Assembly: GCF_019279795.1 (NCBI RefSeq)
Contig: NC_056745.1
Location: 1,487,146,351 to 1,487,210,350 of the forward strand
Source: Protopterus annectens
Taxonomy: Eukaryota > Chordata > Ceratodontiformes > Protopteridae
Length of the DNA: 64,000 bases
Direction of reading: 5' to 3'
Positions 13,138 through 25,310 of this stretch are shown here, piece by piece. Position numbers and translations under genes: made by a program. A model generated the notes under the pieces. That model was given only the letters and a program-made list of their open reading frames with translations. It had not been told where the DNA came from and ran no database searches. The stretch's first letter is position 1, and the number at the start of each line of letters is the position of its first letter.

Positions 13138-13609
13138 TATTAATATTTATTTATTTATTTTACATTTGTTGACGGGGTTTGTCCAGCTGAGCTGATAGCC
13201 CTTTTTCAGTAGAGTCCCAGGGAGAAAAGCTGCACAACTTTTACATATAAATTTTTAACATAAAAAAGTATGTAAACAAGAAGACTTTAACAATACTTGA
13301 GTTGAAATTAAACAGAAGGAAATAATTAAAGTTCTAAGTTGGGAAAAGTACAATTGTTGAAAATATATAGGGTGATTGAATTTACATTACGTTTACAAAA
13401 TATGAGAAAGGAAGAAAAGAGCTAAGATTATAGATACAACCGGGTAATTGTCGCTAGAGAAGAACATGCAGGGGTATTCTAAGATGGAGTAGGAGGCAAA
13501 AATCAAGTTAAGAGGAGGAAGATAGATGGCACTAAAAGTTACGAGAACAAGTAAAAGGCTGACAGACTGCAGACAAAACAGGAGAGGATGACAGTTTAAG
13601 GGGGTGAGT

Positions 13610-16335
13610 ACAGTGACATATCCAGGGGCTTCTTAGGTGATCTTTGACAGCTGATTTGAATATATTTGGTTGATTAAGTGATCACATTTCCAATGGGAGT
13701 TTGTTCCAGGAGATGGTAGGGTGGTAGCTATAGAGGTTTTCACCTATTTTGCTCTTCGGTTTATAGATGTGTAGTAAGTCTTGGTCTGAACTTTGGATTG
13801 ACCTGGAAGTGATGTATAAGGAAATGAGATGCATCAGGCTGGGACAGAAGGATGGTTGGTGTAAGATAGAGTGGATAATCTGAAGCTGAGAGCAGAGAGG
13901 CTGGTGGGGTAGTTCCAGCTAGTTTAATTATTTTAGAGAGAGACAGTGATGACTTCTATAGCTGTGATTTGCAGCAAAACTAGCCACTTTGTTATAGGTA
14001 TTCTCTAGTTTAGTTAGGAAGCGTGGTTTGGAGGTTAGAGAGGATCTGAGAGCTATACATTAGGCTTGGTAGGAGGCATGAGAGAGGGAGACTTTGGCCT
14101 TGTTGGATAGGAACTTTTTATTTCTATATAACAGGCTGAATTTTTGATGGGTTTTCTTAATACGATTGTTGACATGCAAATTAATTTCAGTTGGCCATCT
14201 ATCATTACCCCTAGAACTATTGTGTAGGGTTCAACTATGATAGGTGTATTATCTAGAGATTGGATAGTAAAAGTGGATTTAAGGTTATTCAGGCTTTTGG
14301 GAAGAAAAAGTAAGAGTTTAGTCTTTCTAAAATTTAGGATTAGCTGGTTGTTGGAGAGCCAGGTTTCAACAGAGTTGAAGGATTTCTGAGTAATAGCATG
14401 TAAGTCAGAGAGGATGTCCACAATGGTGATGACAGTAGAGTCATCAGCGTATTGGATGAAAGTAGACTGAGGGGAGGCAGTGAAGAGTAAATTAGTGAAG
14501 ATATTGAAGAGTAGTGGCCAAAGAATAGATCCTTGGGGAATACCCATTTTGATGGGGAGTTGGGGAGAGAGACTGAGAGCTATTTTACTGATTGTAGATG
14601 GTCAGAGAGGTAGATGGAAAATCAGGCCCTAGTAGAGGTGGACAAATTAAGGTTAGTGAGTTTGTCCAGAAGAAGGGAATGAGACACAGTATCAAATGCT
14701 TTAGAGAGATCTAGGAATAAGCATGGCACGAATTTATTGTTGTCTCTGGCCTGAAAAATCATATTGATGAAGGACAGTACGGCAGTAGTGGTGCTATGCT
14801 TGGGACAAAAGCTGTTTTTTTGAAATGGTGAGCAGATTTTCCTGAAGTAAGTGTTCCATAACTTGCTTATGTATGCATTTTTCAAGTATTTTTGAGAGAG
14901 GTGGCAAGAGGATTGCTATAGGTCTGAAGTTGGAAATTTCAATGGAGTTTCCTCCTTTGTGAATGGGTAGGCTATAGAATTCTTTCCAGATAGAGAGAAA
15001 TTTGGATTCTGTGATTGACCAGTTAATTAGTATAGAAACTGGAAGGGCTAGAGAGTCTGCTCCTAGCTGGAGACAGTGGGGAGGTAGATTTTCTGCAGAT
15101 GGAGAGCAGGGTTTTAGTTTGTGAAGTAAAGATTTAATATAGCTGGTAGGTACAGGTTTAAGGAAGAAGGTGTTAGTGGAGTCCAGACTTGAGGAGGGAT
15201 CTGGAGAAGTTTTAGTGTTAGAATTAGAGGGGATAGAACTTATCAACTTACTGATGGTTTCTATGAAGTAGGACTTGAAGTCTGATGGGGGTTTCAAGGA
15301 GCGTGTTTGTAGAGCAGGGATTGGGAGACGAGCGGTTACCAGGGTGGAGTATTTGATTTATTAAATGCCAGAATTTCTTGGGATTAGATCTTTTTTTTGC
15401 AGGTGAAAGGTGAGACTAGTTTTTACCCAGATTGTCCACATTCTAACTCCAGTTTTCATCAAGGAGCAAGTGGCATTAGTTAACCAGGGGGATATGTTAG
15501 ATTTGACACGTGCTGTGCGTAGTGGTGCCAATGAGTTAAGTATATTTTGGAAAGTAGAGTTCAATGTGATGACTCCTTCATCTAGAGGGAGGTGGCACAG
15601 AGAAGACCAATTTACTTTGGAGAGGAGAGTATTAAAGGTGTTTGGATTGAAGTTTGATAGATTGCGACATTCAATGTATCTGTGTGGTCTGGGGAATGTG
15701 TAGAGAATCTAAGAACTTTTATTGGAGAGTGATCACTAAGGGAGTCAGGCAGAGTTTCAGGGTTATGATATTTTTGTGGATCTGAGACTAATATCCAGTC
15801 ATTAAGTGAGCTGGAGTTGTAGGACGTATTAGTGTGGGTGGGGCATAGATTAGCTGGGTGAAGGCATGCAAGTTAATACTTAGAGTGGAGTGAGGTTAGC
15901 AGTGAGACAGCCAATTTATGTTGACATGCCCTAGAAGGTTGGTTTTGTTATGTATGAGTTGGGCAAGCCAGGAAAGGATATGTTCTAGAAGGGGGTTGTT
16001 ATCACCAGGGGGTATATAAATGGCAACAACAGTAATTTTAATATGACTATTAATTTTAAGATTGGCAATTAGGAGTTCATCAGGTAGAAAGGATGGTGTA
16101 GGTTTGTCAAACAATGTCAGTGTAAGATGGTTAGAGTAGACAATGGCCACCCCACCACCTTTTTTATTTTGGCAGTCAGGTCAGAGCATATTATACCCTG
16201 GAGGGAGAAAGTCTTTATCTAAGTTAATGGGTTTTAGCCAAGTTTCAGTAAGGGTAATAATATCTTGGGAGTGAGATGACATCCAGGCATGGAATTCACT
16301 AACTTTGTCCAATACACTTCTAATGTTCATTGAGT
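13610..16335 (-). pseudogene. inner L2 ORF2: endonuclease-reverse transcriptase, frameshifted
   Basis: The N-terminus near 16335 reads MNIRSVLDKVSEFHAW and TLTETWLKP. IYIPPGDNN and HVNINWL (mutated GDFNIDW) follow at 16150-15896. The linker with LAPLRTARVKSNISPWL is at 15564-15361, and LKPCSPSAENLPPH at 15297-14794. RT boxes are LDLSKAFDTVSHSLL (14885-14622), GIPQGSILWPLLF and QYADDSTVI (14547-14053). The C-terminal WNKLPLEM-like block is near 13690. Frame changes occur between each of these blocks. The YADD box is intact. Confidence 0.85.
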
Positions 16336-16339
16336 AAAA

Positions 16340-17525
16340 AGGTAGATGTTTTTTTCAGGAGGAAGGGGTGTTTGCTGGTGAGTGGGTATATTAAGTTATT
16401 GATGGGTAGAGAGAGAGTTACAGCCAGGGTTTGGTTGGACATCACTTGATAGTAGAGTTTTAAGGAGGGTGTTTACATAGAGAGTCGGGTAACATATGAA
16501 GTACCTCTGTTTTCTCTTTGAAGAAACTGAAAGAGGAAGATGAGATTTAATTTTAGTAATTGGGGGTTTGAAAAGAAGTATGGATGGGGAGATTATGAAA
16601 GAGTGATGAGATAGTGCAAAGGCATTTGAGTGGGTAGATGTAGGAGAGGAATATTGAGGTATCAGTCAAATATTATAAGAGGTGAGGAAGTAAAATAGTA
16701 TTATAGGAGGTATGTAGAGGATGGTTAGAAACATGATTGATTCAGTAGAAGAGGTAAGGGTGAGCAAGAGGGGGAGGAGATATTTGAGTAGATAAGGGAG
16801 AAGGAGGAAATAGAGTGGAAGGAGGTGGGGTAGGTGGATGCGATTAGTTATGTTGATCTTGGCAAATATCAATATGTGAGCAAATTTTGTGGGAATTGAA
16901 TGAGAGGATGGGAAGGGGAGGGGATTCAGGAGTGTGGAAGAAGATATGATTAGGTGTAAATTAAATGGTATGTGGATGGGTGGGAATGGGGTAGGGTAGG
17001 GGAGCGGTGTGAGCCCGAGCATAGCAAGGGTGAATGGAGCAGGCTGGCCCATTGAAGGTGGAGACTGGCACAAAAAAACAATCAGAGAGTTGGGTAAGTT
17101 TGCTGAAAGGAACTGCAATATGATACAGTCAGGAAGAATGGTGCAATGAAGTTGCTGTGGAAAGAGTAGAATAACAAGAAAGAGAGGAAGAGTGGACAGT
17201 GAGGGCAGTTAGCTAGAGGGTGAGAGAGAAATGCCTCACAGCCTACAAGTAAGGGAGGGAATATTCTTAGTTTAAAAAGGAGAAAAAAAGTGTTAGAACC
17301 ATGTAACAAGGAGAGGAAAAACTCTTAGCTAGTGCAACAGAGAGTACAGTTGAAAGGGTGAATAGAGAAATCAGGTTGGGGCATGCAATTAAAGAGACAA
17401 GATGGCTGAAGGTAAGATGGACTAGAGGTGAACAGAGGTGATGTATGAGGAACTGTCAGGCTAAAACACACATTTAGAAGCTTAGTAATGTAATACAGTT
17501 GAAGACCTTAACAAGGTATAACTAT
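16340..17525 (-). other. 5' region of the inner L2, no recognised protein
   Basis: Purine-rich on the plus strand (GGGAGGAGAT-like runs at 16740-17000), so the minus strand translates to Leu/Pro/Ser-rich frames (17118-16666 and 17309-17082). These could be remnants of an ORF1 or simply leader sequence. I see no zinc finger, coiled coil or esterase motif and make no functional call. Confidence 0.45.
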
Positions 17526-18003
17526 AAATAAAAATGTGGGTATTAGGTTGGAGCATCCGGCAAAAGGTTGAGGTGATTCCCTTCTGCAGTGTAGATTCTG
17601 AAGTGTAGATGTAACTTTATATCCAGAAATTCTCAGCCTGGCTAGCAGTGAGGGGGGAGGTTAAGTATGAGTGTGTTGCATTAAATAAAAATGTGGGTAT
17701 TACATTGCAGCATCTGGCAGGAGGTTGAGGTGATTCCCTTCTGCAGTGTAGATTCTGAGGTGTAGCTGTAATGTTATCTCCAGAAAGCCTCAGCCTGGCT
17801 AGCAGTGAGAGGGGAGGTCAATTTTGAGTGTGTTGCATTACATTTGAAATAAAAATGCGGGTATTAGGTTGCAGCGTCTGGTAGGAGGTTGAGGTGATTT
17901 GCTACTGCAGAGTAGATTCTGACGTGTAGCTGTAACTTTATCTCCAGAAAGCCTCAGTCTGGCTAGCAGTGAGGGGGAGGTCAAGTTTGAGGTGTGTTGC
18001 ATT
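17526..18003 (-). repeat. three tandem units (157-164 bp) at the 5' end of the inner L2
   Basis: The motif AAATAAAAATGTGGGTATTA starts units at about 17526, 17683 and 17847 (the third reads GCGGG). Each unit contains GAGGTGATT, GCAGTGTAGATTCTGA and CAGCCTGGCTAGCAGTGAG. Unit 3 ends near 18003. They lie at the 5' end of the element, as promoter monomers do in some LINEs. Confidence 0.85.
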
Positions 18004-18044
18004 TTCTTACAAACCATGGTAGAATACAAGCAGAAAAACAGCAT

Positions 18045-18239
18045 TCATTCATCACCAGGACAGGTCTGTGGGTGGTCTAGAGCAGGAATGGGAAGGAAAG
18101 AAAAGAGATTGCCTGGTTTTAGCCATGTTTCAGTTAGTAGCACAATAGCTGGTGAGTATAATGAACGACTAGTATGCAGGTCATGAGTTTTGTAAGTAAT
18201 GCTTCTAATATTTATATTTAGTAACAGTAGATCAGCCAC
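18045..18239 (-). pseudogene. L2 endonuclease N-terminus, probably the outer L2
   Basis: The minus strand reads LLLNINIRSITYKTHDLH and AIVLLTETWLKPGN, the start of an L2-type endonuclease. It sits just beyond the 5' end of the inner L2, where the missing N-terminal part of the outer L2 should be. The two halves do not join perfectly: both may contain the LP-GYN stretch. It could therefore be a third, separate fragment. Confidence 0.6.
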
Positions 18240-20414
18240 TTTCCCTGTGGAAGTAATTGGTAAATTGGGAGGATGGTTAGTTTATAGTAGTCGTTGGTAC
18301 AGGATTAGGATGTATGTCTCCACTGAGAGATAGTTCTGATGCTATGAATGTAATAGTTTTTATGATTTTTGCCATGTACCTACCATACTTTTGTGAAATT
18401 TGGGGGGAGTGATGGATGGGTAGTAATACAAAGGGAGCATATTGAGTGGATAAGGGATTGCTGATAGATGAGAGTAAGAAAGTGTTAAATTTAATATTTT
18501 GAAGATAGAGAAAGGTATCATGGTAGGGAGATGGCTCTTTTAGGTTGACATGATATAAGGTGATGTGGGCGATTGATGTTAGTAATGCTACGGAACAATG
18601 TATAGTTGGAGCATATCGTTGTAGTGCAGGCAGGAGGTCGCTGTAGGATTTAATAAATTGTCATAGCGTGATACTTGTATGAGGTTGTGGAATTAAGTAG
18701 TAGTTATATGTAAGAGACATTATTTACTTGTGTTTTCATGGGGGTGGGGTTACTGACTTAGTAGGTGACTGTGGAGCATTGGTGGAGGTAGTCAAGGTGA
18801 GTGGATAATGAGGTAGATGGAAGTGGCTAGATTGAAACAGGTGTAGGCATAGTGGGGGGTGGTGGAAATGGAGTAGGTTCGGGGACCGAAGTCAGTCCGA
18901 GAGGAATGAGGCAGAATAGACTGAGTAGACCCACATAGCAGGCCAGGCAGCAGTATCCCAAGAAAACTATCAGTTATACCACAAACTCTGCAGGTCAGTG
19001 TCAGTAATTAAAAGTAAGTGGATATATCATTCACTAATGTGACTCTGAGGAATTATACTTGTTTAAACTGCAAGTAAAATAAAGTTTTCATGTACTAATG
19101 ACAATAGACTTGAAACTTCTTTAGTGAGATAGTTGGAGAGTGATTGTTTTTGGGTATGGAGTGGGGGGATCCTAAAAAAAGGAAAAAATATAGCGTTCCA
19201 GTTTAGTGTGCATGCCACTAACCTACCAAGGTTAAAATGAGATTCGCTTCTTACACTTAACTTATATTCAGAAGGTGGGATAAAAACATACATTGCTGTC
19301 ACTTTAGAAGGTAATTGCTTGAGTCGTGATCCTGCTTTGGGACGGTGGAAATGCACAGGAAAGCCAGCTGTTTACTGCTCTTTCAGGTGGAGGAAAAACA
19401 CTCACACTGCACTGTGTACAGGAACTGTAAGAGAAGAAGTAGAATTAGTAGGGGATTAGAGAGTAGGCAGTTGTTTCTATGTGATAACTACCAAAAGATA
19501 GTAGATGTAATATGAGTAAAGAAAAAGAAAAACAGCAGTGCAGGGAACCGGCAAATAATATAAGAGTAGTACACAATGTACACTAAAGCAGTAATAAAAA
19601 TAAACGCATTTAGCTCAAAATCAAACTGTAATATCTCGCAGAAATAAAACTAGCTGAGACCAAAGTAAGCTCATAACAGTGTGGCATTGGAGAAGGAAAA
19701 GGCATTGGTCAAACAAAATCAAATGTTAGCAATTCAGATACAATTGGTGGACATCTCTGTGCACCTCTAACTCATAGGCACTATAAAAATTTATGTTAAA
19801 CTCATGCACAAACGTATGCTAACAAACAGCTATTTTAGGTATTCAGTACAGCACAGGTGAAATGTACATCATTCTTGTGGCATAGTCATGTATTAAGAAA
19901 ATGAATATCTTGCTTGTTATAGCTTCCTAAGGTACACTAATGAGGTAGACTTTACAGGTATAACATTCAGAGTGTAAACTAATGAAACTTTACAATCACA
20001 TAACATTCTATAGAAATTGCACACTTAAGTGGCAAACACACTAATGACTGGACGTGGAGGAAACACCTATGAACTCTGGGGATTTGGATTTCAAAATGGT
20101 GCCCATTACCTACAGAGAATAAATAAACTCAGGTATGATGCTGAACAGGGAAGGGGCCATTATTTTGAATGATTTATAGTCATTAGCATAGTTTTACTTG
20201 TCTTATTACTCTAGAACTGAATTCTTTTCATGAAAAGTTATTTCATTTGAATTAATGTTTTATTTCTTTTATTTCATATGAAAAGACCCAAACTAAAATA
20301 TCTAAAATATTACCACAGGCAACCTGCCTTTAAGATTACTGATACAAAAGTTTGATTAAAACTTGATGTGTTGGCATGTCACAGTTACGTAAATGTCAGG
20401 AGAAGACCAGTTAA
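18240..20414. other. unassigned; probable 5' leader of the outer L2 and flank
   Basis: No recognised gene. The 97-codon minus-strand frame at 19063-19356 has no domain I can name; its position upstream of an L2 endonuclease would allow an ORF1 remnant. From 19430 to 20414 I see AT-rich sequence without structure. Confidence 0.4.
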
Positions 20415-20620
20415 TGGAGCATAGGTTCACAGGAGGTTACTAGGCTAATAGCCCTAGGCATGCAATACCCGTGTTCCCTAACTGACCATTGTTAGATAGT
20501 TCCCTAACTGACCATTGTTAGATGCTTTGATTGTTGCAGAGCGAATCTATGATAAGCATGGCTACCCTTGTCCGTGAGGCATATTAGAGAAAATTCTGAT
20601 GGCATCCAACTTTGCCTCTC
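20415..20620 (-). mobile_element. CR1 3' tail fragment or CR1-tailed SINE remnant
   Basis: GCATAGGTTCACAGGAGG and TTACTAGGCTAATAGCCCTA match the CR1 3' end read in reverse. A 25-base direct duplication (core CCCTAACTGACCATTGTTAG) lies at about 20475-20525. Nothing coding. Confidence 0.6.
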
Positions 20621-20621
20621 T

Positions 20622-20962
20622 TATCACTTTATTTATCCTTTCTTGACTAGGTTAGTCTCACTAGGCTGATGGCCTCTTTTCAAGGGAGTCCCAAAGTATA
20701 GTTTATCCTACTAGGAGAAATTTGGCCAGGTGTAGGAACTTCCCCTACCATTTTTGATAGGTGTCACAGGACATTTTACAGCCACTTGAGCTACCACCAG
20801 TTGATAAGACCTCGTTTTAGCATCATATCCAGACACTCAAGAATGCAGCACTTCCTTTACTCTGCACTTCAGTATCAGCAATCAATCGACCTGGTATGGG
20901 AATGGAACCCACAGCCTTCTGTACCATAGGCAAGTGTGCTAACTTCTGTGCCACTGACATTG
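20622..20962 (-). mobile_element. tRNA-derived SINE with an L2-like 3' tail
   Basis: On the minus strand, from about 20962, it reads GTGGCACAGAAGTTAGCACA (A-box region) and GTGGGTTCCATTCCCA (B-box-like). The unrelated body leads into GACTCCCTTGAAAAGAGGCC and CTAACCTAGTCAAGAAAGG, ending in an AATAAA-rich tail near 20625. The 3' part matches the L2 tails of this window. That is the standard arrangement of a SINE using LINE machinery through a shared 3' end. Confidence 0.72.
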
Positions 20963-21924
20963 CTCTGACTGTGTTAATGGTAGAATATTTCTAATTCCCA
21001 GAAATGTTAACAGATTTAAATAATTTGTTAGTCTCATTTTTGAATTAAAAGCATTATTTAAGGAATATATGAACAAATTATAAATATAGCTGATGAAATC
21101 CAAGTGCAAATAATTAAGAATTTTAAAGACAATTTGCAAATTTCCCAGTGCCAGTGGTCTTCCTCAGCCAACCAAGCAAGTTCCAGAGATATGGATCCTG
21201 ATAGGTGAATGTCCATATCCCAGGACTATCAGGACATACTGCCAGAACTGCTACCAGCCCCTGGGGTGCTGAATGAAACAATCTATTTCAACAAAGCCAG
21301 GCAAAGAGGTTCTTCTGGTAGGTTGGGATCAAAACCATGCAGGGCTAAATGCACCAGAACAAGTTGCCTAGTAGGCACCCAGTCACAGGACTAGCATGAT
21401 ATAATGGAACTTAAAACCCCCTACACATGTCTAGACTGCAGAATTTCTAGCATGAGCAGGGAACTCAGCTCTATATCTGGACGTTACAAATTTAAGTCAT
21501 AGTGATAGTCACTTGTCCCAGAGACTACAGTGTCTACCACTGCAGGCGAATCTGAAGGTGGTACAGACTGCTTGATGAGGGAGATGCTGTTGAGATGGTG
21601 ACAGATGGATATGATGACAACCAATACCTGGTCCCTTAAGGTCAATTTACAATGAATAATCTCCTCTGTGTTAAGCACCTTACACAATAATTCACACTTT
21701 TCTCTGCTTCAGATGATGTCAGGAGACTAAGACTGACATTGAGGAGTCCATAAGAGGGGGAATTAAAGCAACTGCATATTACTTTAGGCTAAGTGATAAT
21801 GGCATATTCTTTTTGGTGGTATGATTTCAAGGGAAGAAGTATAAAGGATTATCGGTTATAACTTACCTGGCTTTGATGTGCTGCCAAGGATTATCACTTA
21901 TAACAAACACATGAAAATAGGAAA
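20963..21924. other. unassigned DNA
   Basis: No recognised gene, repeat or RNA. Short frames at 21209-21394 (+) and 21484-21687 (-) show no domain. Confidence 0.45.
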
Positions 21925-22640
21925 TAACTATGATAGCTGTGTGAAACATAAGGGGTCATACACCCCAAGAAGAAGGAAAAGAATACCCTGCAAGAATCAA
22001 GAGATTTAGGGGGTGCATAGTACTAGTACAAGAAACAAGACAGGACATTAAGGAGGAAGAGAATATTCTGAGCCAAGAATGTTCAAAAGGAGAATTCAAC
22101 AAAAAGGCAGTAGGAGGGAAAAGGGAGTACAAGTGCTTTTCAAAAGATGTGATGACAGAGATGGCAATAAAAAAGTGGGTAAAGAAATATATTATATGGG
22201 AGAGTAGGATGAAAGGTGATATATAAACATCTGGAAATGTACATGCACCCAACAACTATAAAGGCTCATGGGGTCCTAGTGAGAAAGGAGAGAATAGAAA
22301 TCATAGTATTGGACTTCATTATCACCTCAGAATGAGCAAGAAAGGGGCAGACTATCTGGCAGAAAAGAATATAATATGAAGATGAAGAATTATTTAGAAA
22401 GGAATAGAAGAGAAATTGGTGGACAGATATAGGTAAGGGAATACATCTTCACTATGAACAGTTTGGCTTAAGCAAGCAGTCTGGATAGAACAATGGACAA
22501 AGGAAGAATTAAGGCAAAAGTACCAACACAGAAATAAAGGAACGACACACACAAGATCATGCAGCAATGATAGGGGGTGGAATCTGCAGGGGTGGGATGG
22601 AGTCATGGAGGTGACCAGGCTAATTGTGGAGAGAATAGCA
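21925..22640 (+). pseudogene. L1-clade LINE endonuclease fragment
   Basis: Reading from about 21930: MIAV, a stop (probably from Trp), NIRGHTPQEEGKEYPARIKR, GCIVLVQETRQDIKEEE, then IIWESRMKGDI and NVHAPNNYKGSW. Further on an HTQDHAAMIGGGI block resembles the SDHA motif. The WNIRG, QET, N-APN and SDH order is that of L1/Tx1-type endonucleases. Frame changes and stops abolish function. It may be the front half of the L1-like element whose RT is at 34440. Confidence 0.65.
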
Positions 22641-22664
22641 GGAGAGCAAATCACAATAGCACTG

Positions 22665-24131
22665 GAGACAGAATAATGATACAGGAAATATTATTAGTGA
22701 ATAGGGTCATAGGTAATAATGATACAGTTAATATTATTGGTGAGTAGGTTCATAGGGTCACAGGTAATAATGATACAATAAATATTATTGGGAATAGGTT
22801 CGTACGGTCATATTTAGTAATGATACAGTTAATATTATTGGTGAATATGTTCATAGGGTCATAGGTAATAATAATACAGTTAATATTACTGGTGAATAGG
22901 TTCATAGGTCATAGGTAATAATGATACAGTTAATATTATTGGTGAATAGGTTCATAAGGTCATAGGTAATAATGATACAGGAAATATTATGGGTGAATAG
23001 GTTCATAGGGTCATAGGTAATAATGATACAGGAAATGTTATTGGTGAATAGGTTCATAGGTCATAGGTAATAATGATACAGTTAATATTATTGATGAATC
23101 AGTTCATAGGGTCATAGATAATAATGATACAGGAAATATTATTGGTGAATAGGTTCATAGGGTCATAGGTAATAATGATACAGAAAATATTATTGGTGAA
23201 TAGGTTCAAAGGGTCATAGGTAATAATGATACAGTTAATATTATTGGTGAATAGGGTCATAGGTGTATACCATGCTGATGACCACCTTGGTGAATTGCTT
23301 CATAGGCTTATACCATGCTGATGACTACCTTGGTGAATAGGTTCATAGGGTCGTAGGTTATACCATGCTGATGACCACCTTGGTGAATAGGTTCATAGGG
23401 TCATAGGCTTATAACATGCTGATGACCACCTTGGTGAATAGGTTTATAGGGTCATAGGTTATACCATGCTGATGACCACCTTGGTGAATAGGTTCATAGG
23501 GTCATAGGTTTATACCATGCTGATGACCATGTTGGTGAATAGGTTCATAGGGTCATAGATTATACCATGCTGATGACCACCTTGATGAATAGGTTCATAG
23601 TGTCATAGGTTTATACCATGCTGTTGACCATCTTGGTGAATAGGTTCATAGGGTCATAGGTTATACCAGGCTGATGACCACCTTGGTGAATAGGTTCATA
23701 AGGTCATAGGTTTATACCATGCTGATGACCACCTTGGTCCATAGGTTGATAGGGTCATAGGTTTATACCATGCTGATGACCACCTTGGTGAGTAGGATCA
23801 TAGGGTCATAGGTTTATACCATACTGATGACCACCTTGGTGAATAGGGTCATAGGTTTATACCATGCTGATGACCACCTTGGTGAATAGGTTCATAGGGT
23901 CATAGGTTTATACCATGCTGATGACCACCTTGGTGAGTAGGTTCATAGGTTCATAGGTTTATACCATGCTGATGACCACCTTGGTCAATAGGGTCATAGG
24001 GTCATAGGTTTATACCATGCTGATGACCACCTTGGTGAATAGGTTCATAGGGTCATAGGTTTATACCATGCTGATGACCACCTTGGTGAATAGGTTCATA
24101 GGGTCATAGGTTTATACCATGCTGATGACCA
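22665..24131. repeat. ~51-bp minisatellite in two variants, derived from a CR1 3' terminus
   Basis: Both unit types contain GAATAGGTTCATAGGGTCAT. In type A (about 22665-23245, roughly a dozen units) it is followed by AGGTAATAATGATACAGTTA. In type B (about 23246-24131, about eighteen units) it is followed by TATACCATGCTGATGACCAC. The last B unit runs straight into the CR1 3' end at 24132: its TACCATGCTGATGACC aligns with the TACTAGGCTATCTGCCC of another CR1 tail at 42830. The unit is thus a CR1 terminus plus its tail octamers, amplified in tandem. Confidence 0.9.
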
Positions 24132-24800
24132 CCAGAACCTTTATAATCCTAGCTGTGCAATCCAACCTAACTGTGTCCATCTATCATGTGAGTTTATTAG
24201 GAGGGGGTTTGTTAGTTAAGAAGGTTTTAAAGGTTATGGAGGGTATGTTAGTTTCAGTATAGTTATTGTCTGCCTCTGTCTGTCAGAGACATGGGGGCAG
24301 ACCCAGGTTGAATTTCTGATTTCCCATCCACTGGTCAATGTTACACTTAAATAAGGTTATGGATAGACTCTGATTCACATGGATGAGGAGCCAGGTCCAG
24401 AGCACAGAGATCCTCTGAAACACATATCTGCCTCACCAGTATGTCCTAGTTATGTTGCAATCAACATTTTAATCCTTGAATCCATTGGTTCTAAATCTAT
24501 TCATTTTGTGGATATGCCAAAGGTCAACCAGAGCTGGCTCTGAGGATGTCTTATATGCCAGGCATAGAATGCTTCTCGGGAACCAATAAGAGACCAAGTA
24601 TAAAGATAGGTCTTTAAGGCAATTTGTATAGGACAATGAATTTATATCCTAGATTGTCTTGGTAAGAAGCTTTTGTGGGCATTCCAACTGTTGCATATGC
24701 CTGGTCATGTACTTGCCAAAGGGGGCATCATACTTAATGGATCTGCTAAGGGCCAAATAAAGTGTCACTGTGACTTCCTTGGACCTGGATGGCATCTTAC
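24132..24800 (-). pseudogene. CR1 copy C, 3' part (RT C-terminus and 3' UTR)
   Basis: Matches copy A from its 3' tail up to the position equivalent to about 5405. Signs include GGTTGAATTTCTGATTTCCC, CTCTGATTCACATGGATGAG and CATGTACTTGCCAAAGGGGG. It stops at CCTGGATGGCATCTTAC (24784-24800). The rest of the same element resumes at 29503 after the inserted copy B. Confidence 0.8.
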
Positions 24801-25310
24801 GAAATCTGCTTGGCCTGGTGTTTTTGTTCTATGGGAGAAGTAGACATTTAAATTATCTAGGCTGCACATTTCACATGTTTTTCATTGGTTAAACTGTCTC
24901 TTGAGTGATACTTAAATACTCAGTGAAATTCTGGGCCTTTATCTTTGTCCAAAAAGATTTCAAGCCTGCATAAACTAAAGCATTGCTGGTGATTCTCTGC
25001 TAGGTGAGGAAAGTAAACCCATTTTTTCTGTCTCTTACAGACAAAGCTGCTTTCTGTTACCTGCTCCGTTTTTGTTTTCTGTTTTAAGAAATCTGCTTGG
25101 CCTAGTGTTTTTGTTCTATGTGAGAGGTAGACACTTAAATTATCTAGGCTGCACATCTCACATGTTTTTTCACTGATTAAATTGTCTCTTGAGTGATACA
25201 TAAATACTCACTGAAATTCTGGACCTTTGTCTTTTTCTAAAAAGATTTCAAGCCTGCATAAACTAAAGCATTGCTGGTGATTCCCTGCTGGTATTCCCAC
25301 CTATTAAACC
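24801..25310 (+). repeat. 287-bp tandem duplication at the 5' end of CR1 copy B
   Basis: GAAATCTGCTTGGCCTGGTG starts at 24801 and again (CCTAGTG variant) at 25088. Both copies carry TTAAATTATCTAGGCTGCAC and TTTCAAGCCTGCATAAACTA. The second copy ends near 25290. About 1.8 units lie exactly at the inferred 5' boundary. Confidence 0.85.

Larger units (their letters stand above)
13138..18003 (-). mobile_element. inner L2-type LINE, long copy inserted in the outer L2
   Basis: It begins at its 3' end with an (ATTT)n tail (13141-13160) and the shared L2 3' UTR, and runs through ORF2 to a 5' leader with tandem units ending near 18003. It interrupts the outer L2 inside the endonuclease domain: the left part resumes at 13137 with APGYNILQKD. 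No clear target-site duplication was found. The size of about 4.9 kb and the presence of 5' units suggest a near full-length copy. Confidence 0.75.

Noticed and set aside
16666..17118. 150-codon Leu/Pro-rich minus-strand frame
   Set aside because: Low-complexity purine/pyrimidine bias in the L2 5' region; no motif supports a protein.
22665..24131. Regular ~51-bp repeats that could suggest a CRISPR array
   Set aside because: There are no unique spacers; whole units are repeated head to tail, and the context is a vertebrate LINE tail.
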